A DNA stretch of 64,000 bases, taken from Desulfobulbus sp. GTDB lineage: Bacteria > Desulfobacterota > Desulfobulbia > Desulfobulbales > Desulfobulbaceae. The DNA is taken from assembly GCA_031280615.1 (NCBI GenBank), contig JAITGO010000013.1, positions 1-64,000 of the forward strand. Direction: 5' to 3'. Below, piece after piece: positions 24,889 through 34,236 of this stretch; position 1 is the first letter of the stretch, and every line of letters starts with the position of its first letter. The translations under genes were made by a program, and so were the position numbers. Under the pieces are notes generated by a model that was given only the letters and a program-made list of their open reading frames with translations, was not told the origin of the DNA and ran no database searches.

Positions 24889-27048
24889 TCATACGGTTTG
24901 GGCATTCTCGATTTTGAACGTCTCGACTGCCTCGCGCAGCTTGTGGGCCGTGGCATTGAGCAGGTTCATCAAGCCTGCTGTTTCCTGTGAGGTCTTCGAG
25001 GTTTCGTCGCTGACGCCACCCACGACAACCATGTTCTCGACCAGATTCTCCGACATCTGCACCTGTTGAGCCGCAGCCTGGGTGATGGCCTCGATCAGGT
25101 CGGCCAACTGGTTGGAAACGGTTTCGATCTGCTGCAATTTTTCATGGGCGCCATCGGCCAGACGCGATCCCTGGACCACCTTGCCGATACTCTCATCCAT
25201 ACGGTTGCTAACATCCTTGATTTCCGACTGGATACTCTTGACCAGCATATCGATTTGCTTAGTCGAGTTGCTCGAGCTTTCCGCCAGGCGCTGCACCTCT
25301 TCCGCGACCACCGCAAAACCGTAGCCGGCATCGCCGGCCATGGCCGCCTGGATGGAGGCGTTCAGGGCCAGGATGGAGGTCCTGTCCGCAATATTATTAA
25401 TAATTTCAACGACGTTTCCAATCTCCATCGAACTCTCGCCCAGACGTTTGATCGAACGGGCCGTTTCGTTGATCTGCTCACGGATTTCATCCATGGCCCG
25501 ATTGGTCTTATCAACCGCATCGGCGCCTTCGCGGGCGTTGGAGCGCGACATTTCCGATACTTCCGCCGATCGAGCCGCATGGTCGGAAACCTGCCGGATT
25601 GAAGCGGCCATGTCGTTGAGTGCCTCGATGGCGGCGCTGACCTGTTGCGCCTGATCGGTACTCTTGGCAGCCAGGTCGGTTGTTCGCCTGGAAACGTCGG
25701 TTGCGGTGGCATCTACCGAAAATGTCGCCGATTGTACCTGGCGAACGATATCGCCGAACTGCTCGGCCATGGTGTTGAAGGAGTCGGCAATGGCGCCGGT
25801 GATGTCCTCGGTCACCTCGGCGCGTGCGGTCAGATCGCCTTCGGTGAGGTCGGAAATTTCGTTCATCAGCTTCATGATCGAGTCCTGAATGGCGTCGCGC
25901 TCTTCCTGGCTCTGGATCAGGGCGGTAATACTGTCGAGCATACCGTTCAGAGCAGAGGCCATTTCTCCGAGTTCGTCGCGGCTCACGACCTCGGTCCGCG
26001 CCTTGAAGTTACCCATGCCCATCTCGCCGAGCAGCTCCATGATCAGGTTGATCTGCCCGGTCAATCCCTTGGACAGACCGAAGGAGATCAGCAAACCGAG
26101 CAGGACGGCGGCGATTCCCACGCCGATAACGATCTTCTGCACCAGGGAGGTGGCCTCTTCCATGCGGATCACGGCCCGAGCCTCGTTGTCCGTGGCGTTC
26201 TTGAGAAATGCCTGGATAACCGGCTCCGCCTGCTTGACCGCCTGTTGATACGCCTGGATGCGGGTGCTGATGGTTTCGTCGGTTTTGACGACATCGGCAA
26301 ACCACTTGGAGAAATCGCCGATCTGAGAGAGCAAAGCGCCTTGCAGCACCGGATTCTCTGCCCACGATCCAACCGCCTCTTTAAGGGATTTCGCCTCGCC
26401 CAATACCCGTTCGCCAAACTGGCTATCGGGAGCGATCGTGTATTCCTGCATGTGGAACAGCAGGGATTGGAACAGCGACTGCAGCGCGGGAGAGGCGACC
26501 GTGGCCATGGATTTCCGCAGGACATCGACCGATTGGCGCAGCTTGGTCAACTCGCCGAACTCCGGGTTGACCTGGAGTTCCAGGATGTTCACCGTGCTCA
26601 TGAACGTTGCCAGGTAGTTGTTGATGGCGTCCATGGCGTGCTGGGCCGATGCTTTTTCCTTGGCGTCGATGGGACTCTGCTGGATATCGTACAGTTTCTG
26701 ATACGCTTCACCGCCCGCGGCGATGAACTTGTTCAGATACTGGTTTTTAGCCTCGGCAATGCCGATTTTATTGTAATTGAGCAGAAAATCCTTCTCGTAG
26801 CCGTTCATGACCCGCACCGTTTTTTCGATATCGAGACTCAAACGGGCAATCTTGCCGTGCACCTGCACAAGCTCGTCGATGGTCGTGTTGGCGAATCGTT
26901 GCGAGATAGTGGCAATCACGATAACCACAAGGGTGAGGATGATCATGACGGCAAAGGCAACCATCAATTTCCCGCGAATATTGAGTCTATCGGTCAATGC
27001 CGAGAAGGGGGTGCCAAACCGGCGCTTCTTTCTTGTCTCTTGTTCCAT
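24889..27048 (-). CDS. Methyl-accepting chemotaxis protein
   Basis: 719 residues. TM1 at about 27-49, a long helical periplasmic domain (about 50-310, helical-bundle type: EKTVRVMNGYEKDFLLNYNK), TM2 at about 312-333, HAMP, then a long cytoplasmic coiled coil. The signalling tip reads IINNIADRTSILALNASIQA followed by GYGFAVVAEEVQRLAESS, close to FrzCD/PilJ-like receptors. No CheR-binding pentapeptide is seen at the C-terminus. It belongs to the chemosensory operon that starts at 35604. Confidence 0.95.
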   Translation of the reverse strand: MEQETRKKRRFGTPFSALTDRLNIRGKLMVAFAVMIILTLVVIVIATISQRFANTTIDELVQVHGKIARLSLDIEKTVRVMNGYEKDFLLNYNKIGIAEAKNQYLNKFIAAGGEAYQKLYDIQQSPIDAKEKASAQHAMDAINNYLATFMSTVNILELQVNPEFGELTKLRQSVDVLRKSMATVASPALQSLFQSLLFHMQEYTIAPDSQFGERVLGEAKSLKEAVGSWAENPVLQGALLSQIGDFSKWFADVVKTDETISTRIQAYQQAVKQAEPVIQAFLKNATDNEARAVIRMEEATSLVQKIVIGVGIAAVLLGLLISFGLSKGLTGQINLIMELLGEMGMGNFKARTEVVSRDELGEMASALNGMLDSITALIQSQEERDAIQDSIMKLMNEISDLTEGDLTARAEVTEDITGAIADSFNTMAEQFGDIVRQVQSATFSVDATATDVSRRTTDLAAKSTDQAQQVSAAIEALNDMAASIRQVSDHAARSAEVSEMSRSNAREGADAVDKTNRAMDEIREQINETARSIKRLGESSMEIGNVVEIINNIADRTSILALNASIQAAMAGDAGYGFAVVAEEVQRLAESSSNSTKQIDMLVKSIQSEIKDVSNRMDESIGKVVQGSRLADGAHEKLQQIETVSNQLADLIEAITQAAAQQVQMSENLVENMVVVGGVSDETSKTSQETAGLMNLLNATAHKLREAVETFKIENAQTV

Positions 27049-27221
27049 GCTGCCTCCAAAACTCCTTGCTCAACTGAACTCCACGCTCGTTGCCATCCAA
27101 TGGTCGATCCCGTTTATCCTGGAAGGACGAGCCCAAACACTGCATGCCTCGGACCGACACATTTTCGGAGCAGGACTCCGGCCATGACCGGAACGGGTCC
27201 ACTCCGGTCCGGTCTCATCCA

Positions 27222-27377
27222 TCACTTTTTGACAAAGACGTCGATCCCCTCGTCTTTCCATACTTTCAGAGTTCGCTCGTCCTTGGGATTGATCTTCACT
27301 CCGATGGCATTCACCGGAACGGTGTTTTTCTTTTGAATTTCGATCCAATTTTTCTTGATGATTGCATCCAGTGTCAT
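27222..27377 (-). CDS. Conserved-looking 51-residue protein, function unknown
   Basis: The short charged protein reads MTLDAIIKKNWIEIQK at the start and ends WKDEGIDVFVKK. AGAGGAG sits just before the ATG at 27377, a strong ribosome site, which is the main support for a real gene. No signal peptide or membrane segment. It lies 34 bases after the M16 peptidase gene and before the chemoreceptor gene, so it is probably co-transcribed with the chemosensory operon. I do not recognise a family. Confidence 0.65.
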   Translation of the reverse strand: MTLDAIIKKNWIEIQKKNTVPVNAIGVKINPKDERTLKVWKDEGIDVFVKK

Positions 27378-27411
27378 AGCGTTCTCCTCTTGTCGTTGTG
27401 TGATGCGCGAA

Positions 27412-28710
27412 TTACTGAAAATCCCGCAGCATAGTTTCAAGCGCCACCGTATTGCACACCTGCTCGCAGGAAGGACCGACCAAAGCGATGGCCGAATGGC
27501 GCAGTCCTTCTGTCAGCATGTGCGCGGCGATGGCATTTATTCCTTCCAAATCCACATGCAGAATCTGATCTAAAATCTCGGACGAATCGATGAACCGATT
27601 GAAATAAAAGGCTTGGGTAGCCAAACTGCTCATGCAGGTGTGAGAGTTTTCCTGGGCGATGATGTGCTGTCCCTGCAGTTGCATCTTGGCGATCCAGAGT
27701 TCATCCGCCAAAATCGGCAGCGTTTGCTGAGCCATACCTATGACTTCCACGAAAATGTGGGAAAGGACCGGATGCAACAGTTCGGGGGTTGTCGCCCCTT
27801 CGATCACGATGACGCCGTCGTCCCGGTACGCCTGATATTCTGCTGTTATTTCATAGACCATCCCTAATTCCTGCCGTAATTTCCTGAACAGGCGGGAACT
27901 CATGCCGCCCCCAAGGATGGCGGTGAGCAGGTGGATCAGGTAGCGTTCCGCCGCCGCATAGGGAGCGGCGTGCAAGCCGATCGAGAAGTAAACATGAGAG
28001 ACACCCTTGCATTCCACGGTCACACCGCCACGAAAGGTGGGCCGGATTGGATCGGTGTCGGTTTTGCCGTCATCCGGCATCATCCAGAAGGCGTCGGCCA
28101 CGTTGGCGACCACGTCCTGATGACGAACATTGCCGGCCGCAGCAATGATCAACCTGCGCGGCTGGTAATAGTCGCGGACAAAGCGGATCACGTCGTCCTG
28201 CTGCAGACTTGCTACCGAGGCGATGGTGCCGCCGATAGGCCGCCCCAACGGATGCCCCTGCCAGACATGCGCCTTCAAGCGTTCGTGGGCGCAAACATCC
28301 GGCCGGTCGAGCTGGGCGCTCAACTCCCTGATGATCGTTTCCTTCTCCTGGTGGACCGCATAATCGACAAAGCGGGAGTTCAGCAACAAATCACCCATCA
28401 AATCGATTAGATAGGTGCGATAATCATCCAGCACCGTGGTAGTGAAGCAGGTGTAGTCGCGGGAGGTGAAGCCGCCAATCTGGCCGCCGGTGGTATCCAT
28501 CATCCGGGCGATCTCGTCGGCATCGCGTTGCCCGGTGCCGGCAAACATCAAATGTTCCGCCAGATGGGCTACGCCGCCGCGATCCTCCGCCTCATCCATC
28601 GGACCGGCCGCCATGAGAAAACCGAGCGAGATGGATCGGACCCCTTCCATTCGCCTGGTCACCACCCGAATCCGGTTATCGAGAACACTTTGCTCCATCA
28701 TGGCCGACAT
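27412..28710 (-). CDS. M16-family zinc peptidase
   Basis: 432 residues. The inverted zinc motif HLAEH (residues 49-53) and the downstream zinc-ligand glutamate at about 129 (EKETIIRE) are present, as is the second inactive-type half (SSRLFRKLRQELGMVYEITA). Family members (mitochondrial processing peptidase, YmxG/PqqF-like) cut peptides or process precursors. It is unusual to find one between CheW-like genes and a receptor; the gap to the previous gene is 3 bases. A start at ATG 28701 is possible because the GAGG site is better spaced there. Confidence 0.92.
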   Translation of the reverse strand: MSAMMEQSVLDNRIRVVTRRMEGVRSISLGFLMAAGPMDEAEDRGGVAHLAEHLMFAGTGQRDADEIARMMDTTGGQIGGFTSRDYTCFTTTVLDDYRTYLIDLMGDLLLNSRFVDYAVHQEKETIIRELSAQLDRPDVCAHERLKAHVWQGHPLGRPIGGTIASVASLQQDDVIRFVRDYYQPRRLIIAAAGNVRHQDVVANVADAFWMMPDDGKTDTDPIRPTFRGGVTVECKGVSHVYFSIGLHAAPYAAAERYLIHLLTAILGGGMSSRLFRKLRQELGMVYEITAEYQAYRDDGVIVIEGATTPELLHPVLSHIFVEVIGMAQQTLPILADELWIAKMQLQGQHIIAQENSHTCMSSLATQAFYFNRFIDSSEILDQILHVDLEGINAIAAHMLTEGLRHSAIALVGPSCEQVCNTVALETMLRDFQ

Positions 28711-28713
28711 GCC

Positions 28714-29232
28714 TCAAATGGTTGCATACGCGCCCCGTACCACCGGGCCGAGATCGAGCAGGGCAATCGCATCGTCTTGCCGCCTGAAACAGCCTCGCAC
28801 CAAGCCCGATGCGTTCAGCGAAGGCGGTGCTTCTTGCCGTTCGAACGTTTCCGCCAGTTCCTTGCCGGATATTTTGGCGATCCGCACCTGCGCCTTGACA
28901 GCCACCACCGCCTTCAAGGGTACCCCGGTTTCCGGATCGGCCGCGCCGGTGCGGACCACCACCAATTGCCGGTAGCGTTTCCTTGGTTCAGCTTGATGCC
29001 GGTTGCACAACTCGTCGAGGTCGATGACCGGCAACAGGCTGTCGTGGTACAACAAAACGCCGGCGAGATAGCCGGGGCTGCCGGGTACATGCAATACAAA
29101 CCTGGGCTCGAGAATCTCGACCACCTGGTTTTGGGTGAACAGGCAAACAAAATTACCGGGGCTGTCGTTGACCGCCAAAGGAAGGAGGAAGCTGCGGAGA
29201 CCAAGCTGTTGTCGTTCACTTTCCATGCGCAC
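28714..29232 (-). CDS. CheW-like adaptor protein
   Basis: 172 residues. A CheW-type beta barrel is suggested by FVCLFTQNQVVEILEP, VPGSPGYLAGVLLYHDSLLP and VIDLDELCN, the last being the equivalent of the CheW segment G.....G....VIDL. C-terminally it has a further strand pair (IALLDLGPVVRG). It would connect receptors to CheA. It lies 3 bases from both the preceding CheW-like gene and the following M16 gene. Confidence 0.8.
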   Translation of the reverse strand: MRMESERQQLGLRSFLLPLAVNDSPGNFVCLFTQNQVVEILEPRFVLHVPGSPGYLAGVLLYHDSLLPVIDLDELCNRHQAEPRKRYRQLVVVRTGAADPETGVPLKAVVAVKAQVRIAKISGKELAETFERQEAPPSLNASGLVRGCFRRQDDAIALLDLGPVVRGAYATI

Positions 29233-29235
29233 GGT

Positions 29236-29706
29236 TTACCTCTTCTCCTGAACTCGGCATTCGGCCTGACCATGCCGCACTGTCGTGGTCTCCAGCACGG
29301 TTTGCAGATCGAGCAGCAAGATCATGTCTATGCCGTTGATCAGCACGCCGGGGACCAAGGTCCGCGACCGGCTGGTGAAAGCGGGCGGCAACGGCCGAGT
29401 AGCGGCGACATCCGCCGCGACGATCCTGCCCTTGCCGGTCATGACCAGGGCCAAGGCCTGATCGTCGTGGGCGACGATCAGGTAATGGACCCCTCGCTTT
29501 AACGGCGCCCGGTCGCCGTGGCCGGCCATCAAGGCCCCCACATCGCAGATCACCGCCCGGTCGCCGTGGGGCAGGGGCAGATATTGCCTACCTTTCTCCT
29601 CGATCGGTTTGAAAGAACCGCCGTTGCACGAGCCAACGCCAATCACACATTCCTTGTCGACCGCGAACAGCTGACGATCTATCTGAGCGAGATACAACAT
29701 TTTCAT
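29236..29706 (-). CDS. Divergent CheW-like protein
   Basis: 156 residues. The ends resemble a CheW fold: MLYLAQIDRQLFAVDKECV at the start, HYLIVAHDDQALALVM in the middle and LVPGVLINGIDMILLLDLQT at the end. The sequence is more divergent than the other two CheW copies. Its start overlaps the CheA stop by 4 bases. Three CheW-type proteins with one CheA fits the Pil-Chp plan (PilI, ChpC). Confidence 0.72.
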   Translation of the reverse strand: MKMLYLAQIDRQLFAVDKECVIGVGSCNGGSFKPIEEKGRQYLPLPHGDRAVICDVGALMAGHGDRAPLKRGVHYLIVAHDDQALALVMTGKGRIVAADVAATRPLPPAFTSRSRTLVPGVLINGIDMILLLDLQTVLETTTVRHGQAECRVQEKR

Positions 29707-32700
29707 CGTGCAATCCTCCCTCCGGCTTCCAATACCGGCGTATCGCCTTGGCCGGTCAGCCTGAGCACGGTGTCGACAAACTCCTCATCCTTGCACGGTT
29801 TGTTCAAAAAAGCCCTGGCGCCCAATTGCATGGCCTTTTCCTGATGCTTGGCAGAGGTTCGCGAAGTGAGCATCACCACTGGGATATCCTTGCCTCCGGA
29901 AACATGGGGCAGTTTCGCCAGAAACTCGAAGCCGTTCATCCGCGGCATTTCGATATCCAGGACAATGCAATCGGGCCGGACCTCTGCCATCTCTAATTGC
30001 TCCACTGCATCCAACCCGTCCTTGGCCTCGACCGGCGCCCAGCCGTTGGCAGTCACCAACCGGCTCATGACGCGACGAATGGAGATGGAATCGTCGACAA
30101 TCATCACAGTGAAGGCGCGGGGGATTTCCAGGCTGAAGGAAGCGGCGGCCCTGTGTTCCGCTCGGGAGGCGGCCTGGGCCAATTCGGGAATGTCCAGCAC
30201 CGGCACGATGCTACCGTCGCCCATGACCGCGGCCCCGGATATACCCGTCACCGACCGCAAATGAGTACCGAGACCCTTGATAACGATTTCCTTCTGTCCG
30301 GTGATCTGGGGGATGGAAAGGGCGATGGTTCGCCCGTCGGCCAGCATATTCAGCACCAACGAGTGATCCTCGTCCGGATTGTGTTCGGCGATGCCGAGCA
30401 AACCGGCCAGCGAATGCCAGGGCACGGTTTCACCGTCGATGCGGCAGGTCTTTTCCGTCAAAGAAATACTTCCCTGCTCCAGGCGATGGATATCCTTGAT
30501 GTCGTTCAGAGCGATGCCGTAGGTCACCTCACCGACCTTGGCCAGCAAGGCCCGGACAACGCCGAGGGTGAGCGGCACGCGCAAAACAAAGGTCGTTCCC
30601 GCTCCGGTCCTGGTTTCCACCGTGACCGATCCCTGCAGCTCCTTGATATTGGCCCGGACCACATCCATGCCGACCCCACGGCCCGAGATCTCGCTGATCG
30701 TCTTGGTACTGAACCCCGGATAGAAGATGAGCTCGGTGAGTTGCTCCTCGTTCATCTGGTCGACGGCATGTCCCAATCCCAACCGGCGGGCCTTTTCCCG
30801 GATGGCGGCGAAATCCAACCCGCGTCCGTCGTCGCTGAAACGGATGACCAGGTGATTGCCCTCTCGCCGGCCGGCCAGGGTGACGGTGGCCATGGCAGGT
30901 TTGCCGCAGGCTTGCCGTTCCTCGGGCGACTCGATTCCGTGATGAATGGCATTGCGCACCAAGTGCATGAACGGGTCGGCCAATTTTTCCCAGACCATGC
31001 GGTCGAGTTCGACCCGTTCGCCTTCGATGACCAGCCGGACCCGCTTGCCCAGCCGGGAGGCCACGTCGCGCAGGGTGCGGTTCAGCCTCGACGACAAGGT
31101 GGCCATCGGGCTCAAGCGGGTCCGCATCATCTGAACCTGCAATTCGCGAATTACCCGGTGCTGGCGACCGATATCGCCGCCGATGCCGCTGTAAACGCCA
31201 TCCAGATTGGTGTGAATGGCGGCAACGTCGATCGCCGACTCGTTGAGGGAGCGGATGATCAGGTTCAGCTGAGTGTAGCGGTCCAATTCCAGGGCATCGA
31301 ATTCGGAAAAACTCTGGCTGGCCTTGAGATCGGCCACTGTCTTGTCAATATGGACGAAATGCCGGGACAACTGATCCAGTGCCTTGACTTCGAACTTGGT
31401 TTCCAATTCCAGGGCAATGTCTTTCAGCCGCCGGGAAGTCAACTCCATTTCTTCCAGCGCTTTTTTGAACAAGCCCATGTTCTGGTCGAACCCGCTGATG
31501 CCCACCAGCAGCTCATTGGCCAGGTTGATCAGGACATCGAGTTGGCTCTGATTGATGCGGATGGTCCGGCTCGCTTCGGGTGCCGCAGCCTGCGAGGGCG
31601 TGGCCGTATCGGGTTCCCGGTCGACGCTGCCTTCCGATAACGTTGCATCCGCAACGGCAGCGGCCCCGGACAGATCGGGCAGCTCCTCGACCAAAGGTTC
31701 TTCCGGCTTGTTTTCCCGGGAAATGGCCAGCAGGCGCCGGAGCAGATCGGTCCGTCTGTCCATGGGGGCCGATTCGGGAGATTCCACCAGCAGACCCAGG
31801 CAATCCAGAGCGTTGGTCAGGGTTTCCACCGTTTCCGGATCGAGATGGCGGGAACCCGCATAGAGCCAATCGAGAAAATCTTCGACCCCATGGGCATAGG
31901 CGGAAATGTCGCGCAAGCCGATGACCGCCGACGCGCCCTTGATGGTATGCACCGCCCTCCTGATCTTACGGACCTCTTCCTTTTGTCCGGCATCGAGGAT
32001 AACCCGCTTGTCGATTTCAACGGTCAAGATCTGCATTGAGGCATGCAACTGCTGGAGATGCTCTTCCGCCTCTTCCAGAAAGCCTTCATACAGAAGCTGT
32101 TTTTCCTCGTCGCTGAAAAGCGAGTCCGGCATCGCCCCTGCGCCCGCCGCGTCTTCCATCGTTTCTGCCGTGCCGGCAGGCGATGCAAGGGCATCGAGTA
32201 CCGCCTCGCTCAACACATCCATCTCTTCGCCGTCCTCGTGGGCTGCAAGCGGTGCCTCCTCATCCATGCAGGCCGCCTGCAATGCGGCCAACACTGTTTG
32301 CGCCCGCTGTTCATCGAACAGGGCCGGGGTCAGGATCATGGTCGCCAGCAGATCCAAGGCATCGGCCAGATGCGGCACTGCCCGCTGTTCCATACTTCCC
32401 GCGGTTTCGTACAGCCAGTCGAGCACATCCTCGACCAGATGGGCATAGGCAGCCAGATCGGCCAACCCGACGACACTGCCCGCACCTTTGATGGTATGCA
32501 CGGATCGCCGGATCCGGCGCACCGTCTCCCGCAAATCGCCGCTCATCGGCACGGTGCCAGTGACCTGGCTTTCCAAGAGCTGTATCGCCTGGTGCAGGAT
32601 TTCGAGGTGTTCCTCGGCCTCGGCCTGGAATGCGGCCGTCAGTTCGTCGTCGGACTCGGAATCGGAGAATTCGGCAAAGGGAAGGGCCTGGTCGAAAACC

Positions 32701-33128
32701 GGTTCCTCCATGGAGTCGAGCAAAAACATCTCGTCCACATTGGTATCGAGCCCCTTGAAATCCGTTTCGGCAAGCTCGGTCAACTGGGCCTCGTCCACGG
32801 GAACACCTTGCTGCAAGCCTTGGCAATAGCTCTCGATACGCGCAACCGTCGCGTCCATGGCATCCAGGGCCTCTTCGGCAAGGCCTCGCCGTCCTTCAAG
32901 CACCTGTTCCAAAGTATCCTCCATACGGCCGGCAATCCGGCTGAGGACGTCGATGCCAACCATGGAGGAGGCACCGCGGATAATGTGCGCCAGTCGGTGC
33001 AACTCCTCCTGGGTGTCCTGTTTACGCGGATTCACCCGCAGTTCTCCGATGGCGGCTCGCATGGTCGGGACGTAGGCCTGCACCTCTTCAACGTACCCCG
33101 CCAGAAAATCGTTCCTGTCCTGAAACAT
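29703..33128 (-). CDS. Hybrid CheA kinase with three Hpt domains and a receiver (ChpA/PilL-like)
   Basis: 1141 residues. Three Hpt modules with phosphorylatable His at 48 (HIIRG), 211 (HTIKG) and 394 (HTIKG) are followed by a dimerisation/HATPase core (MHLVRNAIHHGIESPEER, FSDDGRGLDF, GRGVGMDVV), a CheW domain and a C-terminal receiver (VMIVDDSISIRRVM, CIVLDIEMPRMNGFEF, TSRTSAKHQ). This multi-Hpt-CheA-REC plan is that of ChpA/PilL kinases controlling type IV pili or other non-flagellar outputs. No pilus genes are in the window, so the output is open. Confidence 0.95.
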   Translation of the reverse strand: MFQDRNDFLAGYVEEVQAYVPTMRAAIGELRVNPRKQDTQEELHRLAHIIRGASSMVGIDVLSRIAGRMEDTLEQVLEGRRGLAEEALDAMDATVARIESYCQGLQQGVPVDEAQLTELAETDFKGLDTNVDEMFLLDSMEEPVFDQALPFAEFSDSESDDELTAAFQAEAEEHLEILHQAIQLLESQVTGTVPMSGDLRETVRRIRRSVHTIKGAGSVVGLADLAAYAHLVEDVLDWLYETAGSMEQRAVPHLADALDLLATMILTPALFDEQRAQTVLAALQAACMDEEAPLAAHEDGEEMDVLSEAVLDALASPAGTAETMEDAAGAGAMPDSLFSDEEKQLLYEGFLEEAEEHLQQLHASMQILTVEIDKRVILDAGQKEEVRKIRRAVHTIKGASAVIGLRDISAYAHGVEDFLDWLYAGSRHLDPETVETLTNALDCLGLLVESPESAPMDRRTDLLRRLLAISRENKPEEPLVEELPDLSGAAAVADATLSEGSVDREPDTATPSQAAAPEASRTIRINQSQLDVLINLANELLVGISGFDQNMGLFKKALEEMELTSRRLKDIALELETKFEVKALDQLSRHFVHIDKTVADLKASQSFSEFDALELDRYTQLNLIIRSLNESAIDVAAIHTNLDGVYSGIGGDIGRQHRVIRELQVQMMRTRLSPMATLSSRLNRTLRDVASRLGKRVRLVIEGERVELDRMVWEKLADPFMHLVRNAIHHGIESPEERQACGKPAMATVTLAGRREGNHLVIRFSDDGRGLDFAAIREKARRLGLGHAVDQMNEEQLTELIFYPGFSTKTISEISGRGVGMDVVRANIKELQGSVTVETRTGAGTTFVLRVPLTLGVVRALLAKVGEVTYGIALNDIKDIHRLEQGSISLTEKTCRIDGETVPWHSLAGLLGIAEHNPDEDHSLVLNMLADGRTIALSIPQITGQKEIVIKGLGTHLRSVTGISGAAVMGDGSIVPVLDIPELAQAASRAEHRAAASFSLEIPRAFTVMIVDDSISIRRVMSRLVTANGWAPVEAKDGLDAVEQLEMAEVRPDCIVLDIEMPRMNGFEFLAKLPHVSGGKDIPVVMLTSRTSAKHQEKAMQLGARAFLNKPCKDEEFVDTVLRLTGQGDTPVLEAGGRIAR

Positions 33129-33171
33129 TACCTTGCTCCCGGTGCAACGGTTCGCGTTCGGCGCGCCATGA

Positions 33172-33777
33172 TTATTGCCATTGTACGATCAGCGGCGAGG
33201 AGCCCATCTTTTGATCATCCAGGATATGGACTGTCCGTTCGCCCGCAACGTGAACCCCCTTGAAAAAGGGTGCCAATCCGGACAAATGCTCGCCATATTC
33301 GGACGTAAAGGGCAACAGCGGATCGTGCCGTTCGTCGACGTTGACGACACCGGCGATTCGGTCGACCATCAGACACAACTTGAGATCTTGATGCGCAAAG
33401 AGGACATAGGACGGCCGAAGGTGATGCCCGACCTCCTTGATGCCGAAAAGCAGGCAGCAATCAACCACCGACAGGATTTCCCCCCGGATCTGCACGATTC
33501 CCCTGATCCAAGGAGGAATGTTCGGCAGGGGGGTCACTGGCGGCAGATAGCCGATTTCCTGGACAGAACCGATAGGAAGAGCCATCTCGTCGTGCCCCAG
33601 CGCGAAGGCGATGTAGGGTTTTTTCTTCCTGATGTTGCGCGCCGCTCTTTCCTTGAGCGAAGCCGCGTCCAGCGCGAGTTCCTGAGCGGTCTCGCGATCA
33701 ATGGCGGCAAGTAGCGCGTGCAGGGTGTTTTCCTGGTCCCCCGGATCCGGGTTGCGGGATATATTGGCGTCGGCCAT
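33172..33777 (-). CDS. CheW coupling protein
   Basis: 201 residues. After a 60-residue leader the CheW domain is clear: IAFALGHDEMALPIGSVQEI, PNIPPWIRGIVQIRGEILSV, VDCCLLFGI and CLMVDRIAGVVNV. It links the chemoreceptor to the CheA kinase encoded next. I start at ATG 33777, which has GAGGCAG upstream; the frame could extend to a TTG at 33819 with no ribosome site. Confidence 0.93.
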   Translation of the reverse strand: MADANISRNPDPGDQENTLHALLAAIDRETAQELALDAASLKERAARNIRKKKPYIAFALGHDEMALPIGSVQEIGYLPPVTPLPNIPPWIRGIVQIRGEILSVVDCCLLFGIKEVGHHLRPSYVLFAHQDLKLCLMVDRIAGVVNVDERHDPLLPFTSEYGEHLSGLAPFFKGVHVAGERTVHILDDQKMGSSPLIVQWQ

Positions 33778-33824
33778 CGGGGCTGCCTCAATCGATACGT
33801 CTTTCAAGAACGGTCGCAAGTTGC

Positions 33825-34187
33825 TTAAGCGAGCAACTTGGTCGCATTGGCAAACAATTCGGCATTGTCGAACGGTTTGGTCATGTACAAATCAGCCCCC
33901 TGTTTTTTGCCCCAGAATTCGTCGCTTTTCTGATTTTTCGAGGTCAGGAGGATCACAGGCAAATCCTGCTTGATGGTCTTTATTTTTCGACAGGCCTGAA
34001 AACCGTTCAGCTTGGGCATGATCACATCCAGCACAACCAGATCGGGTTTTTCGCTTTCCACCATCGCCACCGCTTCCTCGCCATCGGTGGCGGTGATCAC
34101 CAAAAATCCGTTTTCTTCAAACGGTGCACGCATCATGTTCAGTTGGGTAGGGCTGTCATCGACAACCAATATTTTCTCTTTGGCCAT
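33825..34187 (-). CDS. Single-domain response regulator (PilH/CheY-like)
   Basis: 120 residues, only a receiver domain: ILVVDDSPTQLNMMRAPFEE, the phospho-acceptor strand LVVLDVIMPKLNGF, LLTSKNQKSDEFWGKKQGAD and the KPFD lysine motif. The FWGKKQGAD segment is typical of PilH-type regulators of the Pil-Chp system. AAGGAGAAAACC precedes the ATG. It probably receives phosphate from the CheA encoded downstream. Confidence 0.93.
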   Translation of the reverse strand: MAKEKILVVDDSPTQLNMMRAPFEENGFLVITATDGEEAVAMVESEKPDLVVLDVIMPKLNGFQACRKIKTIKQDLPVILLTSKNQKSDEFWGKKQGADLYMTKPFDNAELFANATKLLA

Positions 34188-34236
34188 GGTTTTCTCCTTC
34201 TTCCTATTTTCCTATACAGACGTTTGACGGATGCAA

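Noticed and set aside
29997..31640. 547-residue plus-strand frame opposite CheA
   Set aside because: Antisense shadow of the Hpt/CheA gene with no recognisable motif.
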